NCBI GenBank assembly: GCA_965217195.1 | Contig: CBDCHL010000002.1 | Coordinates: 248,001 to 312,000, forward strand | Length of the DNA: 64,000 nt | Source of the DNA: UBA6623 sp965217195 | GTDB lineage: Bacteria; Acidobacteriota; Terriglobia; Bryobacterales; UBA6623 | Direction of reading: 5' to 3' | Shown: positions 9,138 through 18,719 of the stretch, in pieces | How the letters are laid out: the number at the start of each line of letters is the position of its first letter | Position numbering within the stretch: the first letter of the stretch is position 1 | The notes under the pieces: generated by a model | Told to the model about the DNA's origin: nothing | The model's input: the letters and a program-made list of their open reading frames with translations, nothing else | Database searches by the model: none | Program-made: the position numbers and the translations under genes

Positions 9138-11513
9138 TCACCGAGCAAACGAATACCACAACGAAATCCGCAAATCGTAGTAGTTCGGGCGGCGCGGATT
9201 GAACTCATTCACCAAATGCACGCCCCGTAGAAAGTGAATATCGAGATTCATGGGCGGCGAAACGCCAGGCAGCCGAAAACGAATTCCCGGGCCGGTTTCG
9301 GCGAAGTTGGCCCAGTAGGCCCGGTTGAGATCCGTCGTGACATTGAAGTTCCAAAAGACTTGCGCCCTCAGCCGCCCGCGGTCCGGCAAGCGATACCCCG
9401 TTCGCAACTGCCAATACCCGATAATGTTGTCCTCAAATCGGCTGATATAGACTCCGTCGAAATTTGATTCCACGAACGCCCCGCGTCGGCCGGGCGCCAA
9501 ATTCGCGCCGAAACTTCGAAACCAATTCATACCGCCGCGATAGTCGGGAATCGCGCGAGGGACGCCCGGCGAGCGCCGATCCAGGTAACTGATCGCCTCT
9601 CCCGCCTCGCCCCACAACGTCACGCCCCGACGTGGAATCGTTCGCAGCCCTACACCGGCGATCAGCGAGCTTTCCGACAGAAACTCCGGCCGCGGACCGC
9701 CGGTACGTTGCTTCAGGTCGCCCACAAACCGCAACGACAAATAGGGACGCACCGGAACCGCCCCCAGACGAAATTCGGTCTTCAGCTGCGCGTAGTTGAA
9801 CAGATCGTGATAGCGCGTCGAGAACATCGGATAGGTCCACAGAGTTGTCGTCACCCGTTGAAATTGAGGCGCCAAGTTCCGATAGGACTGCCGCGCCTGC
9901 GCCGACAATTCCTGATCCGGGCTTTCCGAGGCGCGCCGAAACCAGCGAATCGCCTCTCGGTCGCGGCGCAGCAGGTTGTGCACGACGCCCAACTTGTAGG
10001 CTGTCGAGTAGTCCTCGGGATCGGCCTCATAGGCCCGCATGAAAGCAGTGCGGGCATCGCGTAAATAGCTTTGCTGCAGACTTTTGTTGCCCAGCTCGCG
10101 GTGCGGACGCGCTCGCGCCGCCCGCACTCGCTTGAGCGCCTCGCGCGCCCGCCGCGCCGTGTCTTCGTCCTCGCTCTCCCGTGCCCTCTCGAGCAGCGAA
10201 ACCGCTGCGGCGGCGTTACGACGCTCCAGGTACAGAAATGCCAGTTGCGCCGCCGACCCCAAGTCGTCCGGGTCGATCTCGACGACGCGCTCGAACTGCT
10301 GTCGCGCCGCCTCGCGTTGGCCGACTTCGAGAAACAGATAGGCCAGATCGCGCCTCACCCGCGTATTCGCTTCGTCAAGTCGCAGCGCCGCGAGGAACTC
10401 CGAGGCCCACGGAAAGCGGTCGGGCAGTCGCTCCTTGGCCGTTTCGGAAATCCGCGTGTCGTTGGAATACGAAGCCAGCAGCCACGCGCCCGCCGCGCCC
10501 GCCACGTCACCGGCCTTTTCACGGGCGCGCGCCAATCTTGCCAACAGTTCTTCGCGCCGTGGCGGTTGTACGCGCCAAGCCGCCTCGTAGTGTTCAGCGG
10601 CCCGGGTGTTGTCCCCGAAATCCTCGTAGAGCTGACCCAGTTCCTTCCGGACTGACTCGTTTTGCGGATCTTGCGCCGCGGCTGCGGTCCACCGTGCAAT
10701 ACCGGCTCCTAATTCCGATTCAACTCGCTCGACTGCGGCCTCTGCTTCCTGCCGCACTGAAGGGTCCGGGCTCGCACGCAGGGCGCGGAACCGTTCAAGG
10801 GCTTCGGCGCGTCGGCCGGTCTCGTGATCGAGAAAACTCAACTCCAAGGCAGCCCGCTCGTCCTTGCGATCGAGTGTTACAACCTGCTCGAACACTTCTC
10901 GAGACCACTCGGTCTCTCCGATCTTGAGGTAGACATAAGCCAGCTCCTTGCGGATTTCGGTGCGCGCCGGGGCCGCCTCGATGGCTTCGCGAAGGTAGTG
11001 AACAGCACCTTGGTAGTCCTTTGCCCGCATGGCTTCGTAGGCGCGGTTTAGAGCCGCGTCCGCACTTGAAAGTGGTGAAGCATCCGAGCCCGCCGACTTA
11101 TCGCGGCGCAACCGAGCGAGCGCAGCCGCGGCGGCCTTCTTTTCGTTGCCGTCAGCCGCACGCTTCACTTGCTCGAGCAAGCTGCGCGCTTCCGCCGCAT
11201 CTCCGGTTTGCAGCAACGTGTAGGCAAGCTGCAGAGTCGTGTGGTGATCTTTCTGGTCAAGCTCGTGCGCCTGCCTAAACCAATCCCGAGCGGCGGACGG
11301 ATCGCCCAGCTTCAGATGCAGATACCCGAGTTCTTTGCGAATGGAGGCATCACGGGGCAAGGCCTGGCCCGCCTCGAGGAATCGCTCAAGCGCGTATTCA
11401 TAACGCCCCTGTCGGAGCGCTTGATAGGCTTTGTTGAGAGGATCGGCGGCGGGATCCGCGGCCCGGACGAATAACAACGAACCGGCCGACAGGAGAAGGA
11501 CAAGAAGTCTCAC
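9138..11513 (-). CDS. TPR-repeat outer-membrane protein with C-terminal beta-barrel
   Basis: The 791-residue protein starts with a clear signal peptide (MRLLVLLLSAGSLLFVRAAD). About 500 residues of TPR repeats follow, with repeated units such as NKAYQALRQGRYEYALERFL and RKELAYVYLKIGETEWSREV. The last 230 or so residues alternate aromatic and polar positions in antiparallel strands and end YYDLRISLWYSFAR, resembling the barrel of the NfrA/BcsC/PelB group. Such proteins form the outer-membrane channel and periplasmic scaffold of polysaccharide exporters or a phage receptor. The next gene encodes a glycosidase-like protein, which favours polysaccharide export. No synthase gene is adjacent, so the polymer is unknown. 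Confidence 0.75.
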   Translation of the reverse strand: MRLLVLLLSAGSLLFVRAADPAADPLNKAYQALRQGRYEYALERFLEAGQALPRDASIRKELGYLHLKLGDPSAARDWFRQAHELDQKDHHTTLQLAYTLLQTGDAAEARSLLEQVKRAADGNEKKAAAAALARLRRDKSAGSDASPLSSADAALNRAYEAMRAKDYQGAVHYLREAIEAAPARTEIRKELAYVYLKIGETEWSREVFEQVVTLDRKDERAALELSFLDHETGRRAEALERFRALRASPDPSVRQEAEAAVERVESELGAGIARWTAAAAQDPQNESVRKELGQLYEDFGDNTRAAEHYEAAWRVQPPRREELLARLARAREKAGDVAGAAGAWLLASYSNDTRISETAKERLPDRFPWASEFLAALRLDEANTRVRRDLAYLFLEVGQREAARQQFERVVEIDPDDLGSAAQLAFLYLERRNAAAAVSLLERARESEDEDTARRAREALKRVRAARARPHRELGNKSLQQSYLRDARTAFMRAYEADPEDYSTAYKLGVVHNLLRRDREAIRWFRRASESPDQELSAQARQSYRNLAPQFQRVTTTLWTYPMFSTRYHDLFNYAQLKTEFRLGAVPVRPYLSLRFVGDLKQRTGGPRPEFLSESSLIAGVGLRTIPRRGVTLWGEAGEAISYLDRRSPGVPRAIPDYRGGMNWFRSFGANLAPGRRGAFVESNFDGVYISRFEDNIIGYWQLRTGYRLPDRGRLRAQVFWNFNVTTDLNRAYWANFAETGPGIRFRLPGVSPPMNLDIHFLRGVHLVNEFNPRRPNYYDLRISLWYSFAR

Positions 11514-11733
11514 TGCCGGTTACGTGATGTGAACTCCCACCATCTAACCACAGCGGTGCGGTTGATGCAAGGAAAGCAAGGATCCGGCGTGTGACGATCG
11601 GGACGCGGTTCCCCGCGTTTCTTGGGGCGGGCGCGGTTTTGGAGAGATTAGGAGCCTGCCCGTCGCTTTCGCTCTGGGCTCTGAATCTGGGTTTGCGACT
11701 TGTCGCAGGCCGCGCCGCCTTGAGCTTTGCGAC

Positions 11734-12099
11734 TCATGCCGGCTCCTCCACGCGCGTAATTTCCAACTGGTCCCCCACTTCCGTCCCTGTTTCCGCGGCC
11801 AAGCCCGCCGTCAGCTCCACCACGCTGCGCGCCCGCAGGCTCATCGTCATGCGCGATTTCTTCATGGCAGGTACGATCTTCGTCACTCGCTTGTGCTTAT
11901 CAATGAAGACGACATCGATGGGGAATTTCATGCGAAACGTGTGAATGGCTTCGCAGGGAATAATCCACAACCCTTCTCCCTTGGGAAGGCTCTCGTGTTT
12001 CAGTAGGCCGTTGCGGCGGGTTTCGCTCGTGTCGGCCAGCGTGACCCGGTCGCCGAGCAAGACTTGTTTTGATTCGTTGAATACGCGAACAATCGACAT
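11734..12099 (-). CDS. DUF192 family protein
   Basis: A 121-residue protein with the DUF192 hallmarks: TSETRRNGLLKHESLPKGEG, then LWIIPCEAIHTFRMKFPIDV and VFIDKHKRVTKIV, and a closing EVGDQLEI. The typical signature is RxxGLM, then W...THTFWM and DVVF. Here Phe-Arg-Met replaces Phe-Trp-Met. Most DUF192 proteins are exported, but no signal peptide is visible here. The family is uncharacterised; a link to extracellular polysaccharide has been suggested for some members. It is a single gene with about 220 bp of unassigned sequence before the TPR gene. Confidence 0.85.
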   Translation of the reverse strand: MSIVRVFNESKQVLLGDRVTLADTSETRRNGLLKHESLPKGEGLWIIPCEAIHTFRMKFPIDVVFIDKHKRVTKIVPAMKKSRMTMSLRARSVVELTAGLAAETGTEVGDQLEITRVEEPA

Positions 12100-12666
12100 G
12101 GCTGATTTTCGGCCGGCTGCGCCGCTTCCATTTCATCGTAATACGCGCCGCGGCGGGTCCCGGCGCAAGCTCGGGGAGTTGGTTGGTGGTGGGTTGGGCT
12201 TTCCCCGGCCTGACGCCCAGGGCCGGTATTAATTCGGAAGTTGCGGTTGGATCTTCCCAGGGCTTGCGCCCCCGCGTCCCATCGTCGCCTACTGCACCGG
12301 CCGTCTCCGCCCATAACGGCCGCTCCGGCGCCCCGGGGGGAGCCCTCCCAATGGTCCTGAAACGTTCCGCTTGGTTCGGTCATGGCTAGAGCCTGCGGGC
12401 GGGAAGGCCGCTGAAGCGGCCTGTTGCCGGGCGGTGGGGTGCCCTACCGGCCGTACAAGGGCCGGCCTAATGGAACCCAAGCCCGGTGAACCGGGCTGCC
12501 GGGCTTACTTTTCCACATTGACGTCGCACACCCCCACTGAGTTGCCGGGCGCGCCGCCGCCCGCTAACCTTGAAAGCGAGAAGATGCTTTAAACGATGTC
12601 TCTTTGGCTGGTCGGCCCGGGCTCTTCACCCTTGCACGGCCGGCTGCCCCAGGTAGGACGAAAACG
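12100..12666. other. Long intergenic region with GA-loop palindromes
   Basis: This stretch of about 570 bp between divergent genes has no convincing coding frame. It must hold the promoters of DUF192 (left) and the DUF1553-DUF1501 unit (right). Its right half is rich in C and G and contains three strong hairpins, listed separately. Confidence 0.6.
12406..12497. repeat. Cluster of short perfect hairpins (REP-like)
   Basis: Two perfect hairpins have a two-base GA centre: GGCCGCT-GA-AGCGGCC at 12406-12421 and AGCCCGGT-GA-ACCGGGCT at 12480-12497. Between them CCGGCC at 12447-12452 pairs with GGCCGG at 12460-12465. Hairpins of similar size occur at 41580-41633. They are not followed by T runs, so they are not ordinary terminators. 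They look like REP-type interspersed palindromes. Confidence 0.6.
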
Positions 12667-15600
12667 ATGGACGAGATAATGTACAGAACCGCAACTAACC
12701 GCGTACTCCGGCAAACAGCGCTCTGCTTGGTCGCCCTCGCCACAACCCTTTCCGGCGAGCCCCGGCTCAGCCGGCCCGTGAGCTTCAACCGCGACATTCG
12801 GCCCATCATGTCGGACACTTGTTTCCGCTGTCACGGGCCCGATAAAAACGCCCGCATGATGGACCTGCGGCTCGACATCCGCGAAGAGGCCTTGAAGAAA
12901 ACCGCCACGGGAGTCACCCCGATTTTGCCGGGCAATCCGGATGGGAGCGCGATCGTCGCCCGTATCTTCACTGATGACCCGGCACGCTTGATGCCGCCGA
13001 CCTATTCACACAAGGAATTGACCGACGAGCAGAAGGAAATCGTTCGCCGCTGGGTTGCCGAGGGCGCGAAATACGAGGGCCACTGGGCTTTCCAGCCGCT
13101 CACTCGGCCGTCCGTGCCGGACGTGTCGGATAGCTCGGCCCCCGTTCGAAATCCGATCGACGCGTTCATCCAAGCGCGCCTCGCTCGCGAAGGGCTTAGG
13201 CCGGCGGACGAGGCCGACAGGACAACCCTGATTCGCCGTTTGAGCTTCGACCTGACCGGGCTGCCGCCCACGCCCGACGAAGTCAAAGCCTTCCTTAATG
13301 ATTCCGATTCGCGTGCGTACGAGAAAGTGGCCGATCGCTTGCTGGCCTCTCCCCGCTACGCCGAAAAACAAGCCATGCATTGGCTCGATGCCGTTCGCTA
13401 CGGCGACACCAACGGTTTTCACGGCGACAATCCCGCGCCGACCTGGCCCTACCGCGACTACGTGCTTCGGTCTTTCCATGACAACAAACCGTTCGATCAA
13501 TTTGCTCGCGAGCAGTTGGCGGGCGACCTAATTCCCGATGCGACGACGGAACAGAAAGTCGGGTCCGCCTTCAACCGCATCCATCGCACGTCAGGCGAAG
13601 GCGGCATTCAGGACAAGGAATATCTCGCCAAGTACGGCGCCGATCGCGTGCGCACCACCAGCGCGGTTTTCCTCGGCATCACCACCGGCTGCGCCGAATG
13701 CCACGATCACAAATTCGATCCTATCCTGACCAAGGATTTCTATTCGATGAAGGCCGTCTTTGCCGACCTCGAGGAAACCGGCATCGTCCGGAGCAGCGGA
13801 CCAAGGGCCTACGGGACGAAGTTGGAATTACCCAGCGATGAACAACGTCGCTTGTTGGAACGACTCACGGCGGAACTCGACGCCGTCAACAGCGAAATCA
13901 AAGCCAAGCTGAAAGGCTCCGATGAGCGCCGGCGCGAGTGGGAAAAAGAAATTCTCGCGGCGCACGCGGCCGGCGACTTGGCCTGGCACTATCAGCGTCC
14001 GCTCTCGGTCTCAACCGAAAACGGCGCCAAGTTGACGATCTACAACGATGAGCTCGTCGAGAGCAATATCTACAGCCTTGACTATTACGGCGCCTTCAGC
14101 GCAAGCCTGCTCACTGAACGCCGCCGTGGCGACGGTCTTGTCATCGCCTCCGGCCCCAATCCCGCCAACGAGACGTATACCGTGACCTTCAAGCCCGGCG
14201 CGGGTACTTGGACGGCGCTCGGCATCGACGTCATGCACGACGAAAGCCACCCCGGCGCTCGCGTCTCGCGTGGGGCGGATCGTTTCGTTCTCACCGAGGT
14301 GGAGGGCACGCTTTCGCTGGACGGAAAACAAAGCCCGGCGCCGCTTTCGTTTGTTCTCGCCACCGCGAGCACCCTGTTCGCCGAAGAGCCCGAAAACATG
14401 GCCATCGGCACCATCGACGGCAACCCCGAAACGGGCTGGGGCGTCTCGCGCGGAGAAGGGGTCAACCCTTTCCTCGCCGCGCGCTTCACCGAATTGGTTG
14501 AAACCCAAGCTGATTCCGTCTTGACGATTCGGCTGAAACACGAGAGTCTCTACCGAAAAGCCACCATCGGGCGCTTCCGCGTGGCGCTCAGCGCGGGCGA
14601 GCACTCTTGGCCGGAAATCGGGTTAACCTTCGACAAACTTCGCCTGCGACCGCCCGACTCCGACGAAGGCAGCATGATCCGAGCCGTCGAGAAAGGCCTG
14701 CCCGGCAAAGTGCTCGAAGCCCTCCAAGTGCCCGAAGCCGACCGAGACGAGAAACAGCGAAAGGCCGTTACGAACCACTTTGTCTGGGAAACATCGGAAT
14801 TCGAGGCGCTGGTAGTGCGCCGTGCGAACCTCGACGCCCGGCTCGGCGCACTCAAAGCGGCTATTCCCCGCGTGGTGGTCAGTCAATCGACGCTCCCGCA
14901 TGTGACACGGATCCTGGCGCGAGGTAACTGGATGGACGACTCCGGGCCCATCGTTGCGCCCGCCGCTCCCGAGTTCCTGGGCAAAGCCGGCACGACCAAC
15001 GGACGCACCAGCCGCCTTGATTTCGCCAACTGGATGGTGTCGGACGAGAACCCGCTTACGGCGCGAGTCTACGTCAACCGCTTGTGGAATCGTTTCTTCG
15101 GAATCGGCCTGTCGAAAGTGCTCGACGACCTCGGCTCGCAAGGCGAATGGCCCATTCACCTTGAACTGCTCGACTGGTTGGCGGCTGAGTTTCGCGACCC
15201 GACTTGGCACGCCGAAGGGGCACACCGTTGGGACGTCAAGCACATCGTGCGAACCATCGTCACCAGCCACACGTATCGCCAGTCTTCGCTGAGCACTCCG
15301 GAGCTCGACAAGCGAGACGGCGAGAATCGCTTGCTTGCGCGGCAGAGCCGTTACCGTGTCGAGTCGGAGAATGTCCGTGACATCGCCCTCGCCGTGTCGG
15401 GTCTGCTCGTCGAAAAATTCGGCGGACCCAGTGTGCGGCCGCCGCAGCCGGATCGCTATTTGGCCGCCATGAACTTTCCAAAGCGTGCCTACTCCGCCGG
15501 TCGCGGCGACGACCTTTATCGCCGGGGACTTTACACCCATTGGCAAAGGACGTTTCTTCACCCCGGCTTGATGATCTTCGACGCACCCAGCCGCGAGGAG

Positions 15601-15972
15601 TGCACCGTCAGCCGTTCGCGCTCCAATACGCCCTTGCAGGCGTTGGTCTTGTTGAACGACCCGGTCTTTGTCGAAGCCGCGCGAGTTCTTGCTCAGAACA
15701 CCTTGCAGGAGGCGAAAGATTTCGACGGCCGATTGGACGGCGCCTTCTGGGACGCGGTCAGTCGTCCGCCTTCCGCCGCCGAACGCAAGATGTTGCGGAC
15801 CTTGCACGATCGCAGCCTGACGCGGTTTCAACAGGATCCCGCCGCGGCCCGTCAGTTCTTGGCCGCCGGCGAAGCGCCGTTTCCCGATAGATTCAATGCC
15901 CCTCAATTGGCGGCGATGACCACGGTGACGCGGGCTGTCCTGAATCTGCATGAAACGATCACAAGGAATTAG
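12667..15972 (+). CDS. DUF1549/DUF1553 protein with PSCyt1-type heme domain
   Basis: The chosen start is ATG 12667 (MDEIMYRTATNRVLRQTALC), which leaves a secretion signal near the N-terminus; an ATG at 12604 would add an implausible leader. The order is a cytochrome-like PSCyt1 domain with heme motif CFRCH, a DUF1549 domain (GLRPADEADRTTLIRRLSFD, then LTGLPPTPDEV, and a second CAECH motif), a variable middle region, and DUF1553 (WMVSDENPLTARVYVNRLWN, then SRSRSNTPLQALVLLNDP). These exported proteins are expanded in Planctomycetes, Verrucomicrobia and Solibacteres and are thought to aid polysaccharide breakdown, but no activity is proven. The DUF1501 gene starts 10 bp downstream, and the two nearly always occur together. 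Confidence 0.93.
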   Translation: MDEIMYRTATNRVLRQTALCLVALATTLSGEPRLSRPVSFNRDIRPIMSDTCFRCHGPDKNARMMDLRLDIREEALKKTATGVTPILPGNPDGSAIVARIFTDDPARLMPPTYSHKELTDEQKEIVRRWVAEGAKYEGHWAFQPLTRPSVPDVSDSSAPVRNPIDAFIQARLAREGLRPADEADRTTLIRRLSFDLTGLPPTPDEVKAFLNDSDSRAYEKVADRLLASPRYAEKQAMHWLDAVRYGDTNGFHGDNPAPTWPYRDYVLRSFHDNKPFDQFAREQLAGDLIPDATTEQKVGSAFNRIHRTSGEGGIQDKEYLAKYGADRVRTTSAVFLGITTGCAECHDHKFDPILTKDFYSMKAVFADLEETGIVRSSGPRAYGTKLELPSDEQRRLLERLTAELDAVNSEIKAKLKGSDERRREWEKEILAAHAAGDLAWHYQRPLSVSTENGAKLTIYNDELVESNIYSLDYYGAFSASLLTERRRGDGLVIASGPNPANETYTVTFKPGAGTWTALGIDVMHDESHPGARVSRGADRFVLTEVEGTLSLDGKQSPAPLSFVLATASTLFAEEPENMAIGTIDGNPETGWGVSRGEGVNPFLAARFTELVETQADSVLTIRLKHESLYRKATIGRFRVALSAGEHSWPEIGLTFDKLRLRPPDSDEGSMIRAVEKGLPGKVLEALQVPEADRDEKQRKAVTNHFVWETSEFEALVVRRANLDARLGALKAAIPRVVVSQSTLPHVTRILARGNWMDDSGPIVAPAAPEFLGKAGTTNGRTSRLDFANWMVSDENPLTARVYVNRLWNRFFGIGLSKVLDDLGSQGEWPIHLELLDWLAAEFRDPTWHAEGAHRWDVKHIVRTIVTSHTYRQSSLSTPELDKRDGENRLLARQSRYRVESENVRDIALAVSGLLVEKFGGPSVRPPQPDRYLAAMNFPKRAYSAGRGDDLYRRGLYTHWQRTFLHPGLMIFDAPSREECTVSRSRSNTPLQALVLLNDPVFVEAARVLAQNTLQEAKDFDGRLDGAFWDAVSRPPSAAERKMLRTLHDRSLTRFQQDPAAARQFLAAGEAPFPDRFNAPQLAAMTTVTRAVLNLHETITRN

Positions 15973-15982
15973 AGGGACGATC

Positions 15983-17425
15983 ATGACCGATTCATTCGAA
16001 GACCGCTCTCGCGACATCTGCCGCCGTACTTTCCTCGGGAACGGCGTCGCAGGCCTCGGGTTGCTCGGGTTAAACACGCTGCTCGACCGCAACGTGCTTT
16101 CGGCCAAGGAGAACCCCGGCGGCTCTGCTTCGCGCGGCGTCGTCAATCCGCTGCACCATCCGGCCAAGGCCAAGCGCGTGATCTTTCTCTATCAAGCCGG
16201 CGGCCCGTCGCATCTCGAAACGTGGGACTACAAACCCACCCTCGCCAAGATGCACGGCAAGCCGATGCCGGAGTCCTTCACCAAGGGTCAGCAAATCGCT
16301 CAGCTTCAGGGGAAAAAGCTGATCTGTTTCGGCCCCCAACACGCCTTCAAGCGATTCGGCAAATCGGGTCAGCACATCGTCGACCAATTTCCGCATATCG
16401 GAAGCGTCGCCGACGAGATTTGTATCGTGCGGTCGATGTTTACCGAGCAGATTAACCACGATCCGGCCCATACATTGATGAATAGCGGCTCGATCATCGC
16501 CGGGCGCCCGAGCATGGGCTCTTGGCTGTTCTACGGGCTCGGCGCGGAGACCGAGGATTTGCCGGGCTTCGTCGTGCTGGTCTCCTCCGGCAAGGGCGGA
16601 CAGATGCAGCCCATCGCGTCGCGTCAATGGTCAGCCGGCTTCTTGCCGAGTAAGTTTCAGGGCGTAAAGTTCAACCCTTTCGGCGACCCAGTCCTCTACC
16701 TCAACAACCCGCCCGGGCTGGGCGCGGAGCTGCAACGCGAGTCGATCGAGACAATCAACCGTTTGAATCGGTTACAACATGAATCGTTGGGTGACCCGGA
16801 GATTCAAACCCGCATTTCGCAATACGAAATGGCGTTTCGGATGCAGACCAGCGTCCCCGAGTTGATGGACACGAGCAAGGAACCGAGAAGGGTGCTCGAC
16901 CCGTACGCCGCCGAACCCGGTGACGGCTCCTTCGCCTCGAACTGCTTGCTGGCCCGGCGGCTCGCCGAACGCGGCGTTCGCTTCATCCAGCTCTATCACC
17001 GCGACTGGGATCACCACGGGAGCGTTAAACCGAACATTGCCATCAAAGCCGAAGAAACGGATCGCGCCACGGCGGCTCTCATCAAGGACCTCAAGGACCG
17101 CGGCATGCTCGACGAAACCCTGATCGTATGGGGGGGAGAATTCGGCCGCACCCCAATGTCGCAAGGCAACGACGGTCGCGACCACCACATCAAGGGTTTC
17201 TCTTTCATGATGGCCGGAGGCGGCATCCGCGGCGGATCGAGCTACGGAGGAACCGACGAGCTGGGTTACGCCGCGGTGGACAATCCGGTCAGCATCAACG
17301 ATTTCCACGCGACGATGCTGCACCTGCTGGGAATCAACCACGAGCGCATGACCGTCAAATTCCAAGGCCTGGACGCCCGTCTAACCGGCATTGCCGGCAA
17401 AGTCGTTAAGCCGATCCTGGCATAG
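15983..17425 (+). CDS. DUF1501 family Tat-exported protein
   Basis: The start ATG at 15983 lies 10 bp after the DUF1553 stop and gives 480 residues. A twin-arginine signal is visible at the N-terminus: CRRTFLGNGVAGLGLLGLNT. The body has the DUF1501 pattern of an alkaline-phosphatase/sulfatase-like fold: FLYQAGGPSHLETWDYKP near residue 60, RGVRFIQLYHRDWDHHG, LIVWGGEFGRTPMSQGNDGR followed by DHH, and HLLGINHERM near the end. The family is a partner of DUF1553 proteins in the same operon. The substrate is not known; sulfated or complex polysaccharides are commonly proposed. Confidence 0.93.
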   Translation: MTDSFEDRSRDICRRTFLGNGVAGLGLLGLNTLLDRNVLSAKENPGGSASRGVVNPLHHPAKAKRVIFLYQAGGPSHLETWDYKPTLAKMHGKPMPESFTKGQQIAQLQGKKLICFGPQHAFKRFGKSGQHIVDQFPHIGSVADEICIVRSMFTEQINHDPAHTLMNSGSIIAGRPSMGSWLFYGLGAETEDLPGFVVLVSSGKGGQMQPIASRQWSAGFLPSKFQGVKFNPFGDPVLYLNNPPGLGAELQRESIETINRLNRLQHESLGDPEIQTRISQYEMAFRMQTSVPELMDTSKEPRRVLDPYAAEPGDGSFASNCLLARRLAERGVRFIQLYHRDWDHHGSVKPNIAIKAEETDRATAALIKDLKDRGMLDETLIVWGGEFGRTPMSQGNDGRDHHIKGFSFMMAGGGIRGGSSYGGTDELGYAAVDNPVSINDFHATMLHLLGINHERMTVKFQGLDARLTGIAGKVVKPILA

Positions 17426-17538
17426 AAACAGAGCCCCAAACGACAGTGAGGGTCAAGCGCCAGGGTGTTCGGTGGACCCTTACACAGCCGAACTGCATGC
17501 AGGTTCGGAGAGATCGAAATCCCGCCGGAGGTCAGCCT

Positions 17539-17640
17539 ATGAAGTGGGAATGGCACCTCCGCTGCTCCGTTTGCGCGTTAATCAGTAGACCTCCGGGCCG
17601 TCCGCCCAGAGGACAGATTCGCAAAGGAGTCCGAAAATGA
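17539..17640 (+). CDS. Possible 33-residue leader protein overlapping the patatin gene
   Basis: An ATG at 17539 has a good ribosome site, GGAGGT at 17527-17532, with a 6-base spacer. The frame ends in TGA at 17638-17640, overlapping the patatin ATG at 17637 as ATGA. The product starts MKWEWHLRCSVCAL and continues with an Arg/Pro/Gly-rich tail. The first part has two cysteines in CSVC. The ATGA overlap is typical of translational coupling. I do not recognise a family. It may be a real small protein, a coupling leader or chance. Confidence 0.35.
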   Translation: MKWEWHLRCSVCALISRPPGRPPRGQIRKGVRK

Positions 17641-18719
17641 AACGAGCCCTACTATTGGCCGGAGGCGGTGCCCGCGGCGCCTACCAGGTAGGAATGCTGC
17701 GAAAGCTTGTCCTGGAGCAGGGACTCGACTTCGACATCATCCGGGGCGTCAGTGTCGGCGCGCTTAATGGGGCCTTTCTGGCGGAGGCTCCCACGGGGGC
17801 AGGCTCGATCGACAACTTGAAGGCTCAAGTTCAGAAACTCACCGAACTCTGGCGTGAGGAGATCAGGGGCAATGACAGCATCTACACGAAGCGTTTCGGC
17901 GGCTTCGCGGCGTTCGCCGTCGGCGCGGACAGTCTTTTCAAACTCGGGCCACTGAAGAAGCTCATCAACAAGCATATCTCGGTGAGCGAGCTGCAAGCCT
18001 CGGGCCGCAACTTCGCGGTTGGAACCGTGTCCCTGGTAACGGGCAAGTACGAACGTTTTGAGCCGACGGCCCCGAATTTCCTAACAAAGCTCCTCGCCTC
18101 GGCCTCGATCCCCGTCGTGTTCCCGCAAGTGGAGATCGAGTCGGAGGAGAAAGTGCTGGTCGACGGGGGCGTCAGGAACATCAGCCCGGTCGGCGGTTGC
18201 CTGGTCGAGGAACCCGACGAAATCTGGGTTCTGTTGACGAGCAAGTTGATCAGAAAGGGGCGCGAGTTACCGTCTTCCGCCGCGCCTGAAAACGAATTTG
18301 ACGACTGGGACGACAGCGCCTTCGGAACGAAGGTGAGCGGTCTGGACGTGCTGGCTCGCACGGTCGAGCTACTCACCGACGAGATCTACCTCGATGACCT
18401 CCGGGGCGTCATTCACTCCAGTACGCTGCGCCGGAAGTTCCGAGATCTACACGAAAGTCTCGACCCGTCCGCCCTATCCCCCGAAATAGCCGCCAAGCTC
18501 GACGCCGTGCAAAAGTGTCTGGACTCTCACCAACGCAAACCGGTTGATGTCAAGATCATCGCGCCGCGCGAGTTCTACGGCGACGACAACTCCGCGATCG
18601 AGTTTGATCCCGATCTGATCGAACAGGCGATCCATCACGGCGAGTGTGTCGCCGGCGACGAAAACTGCTGGGTCTGGCCGCCGGTCGAGGGCGACCCGCC
18701 CTGTCCCTGCGACGATTGA
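17637..18719 (+). CDS. Patatin-like phospholipase
   Basis: The 360-residue protein begins KRALLLAGGGARGAYQVG, the glycine-rich oxyanion motif of patatins. The nucleophile elbow is GVSVG with Ser39, and the partner Asp is in VDGGV at about residue 176. The family hydrolyses acyl ester bonds of phospholipids or other lipids. No signal peptide or membrane segment is obvious, so a cytoplasmic or peripheral location is likely. The C-terminal 100 residues are acidic and end with a Cys/Trp/Pro-rich tail (GDENCWVWPPVEGDPPCPCD), which is unusual. It has its own ribosome site (AAGGAG about 9 bases upstream). Confidence 0.92.
   Translation: MKRALLLAGGGARGAYQVGMLRKLVLEQGLDFDIIRGVSVGALNGAFLAEAPTGAGSIDNLKAQVQKLTELWREEIRGNDSIYTKRFGGFAAFAVGADSLFKLGPLKKLINKHISVSELQASGRNFAVGTVSLVTGKYERFEPTAPNFLTKLLASASIPVVFPQVEIESEEKVLVDGGVRNISPVGGCLVEEPDEIWVLLTSKLIRKGRELPSSAAPENEFDDWDDSAFGTKVSGLDVLARTVELLTDEIYLDDLRGVIHSSTLRRKFRDLHESLDPSALSPEIAAKLDAVQKCLDSHQRKPVDVKIIAPREFYGDDNSAIEFDPDLIEQAIHHGECVAGDENCWVWPPVEGDPPCPCDD

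Noticed and set aside
14623..16173. 516-codon frame on the minus strand over the DUF1553 and DUF1501 genes
   Set aside because: It is antisense to two clear family members and has low-complexity, non-family sequence.
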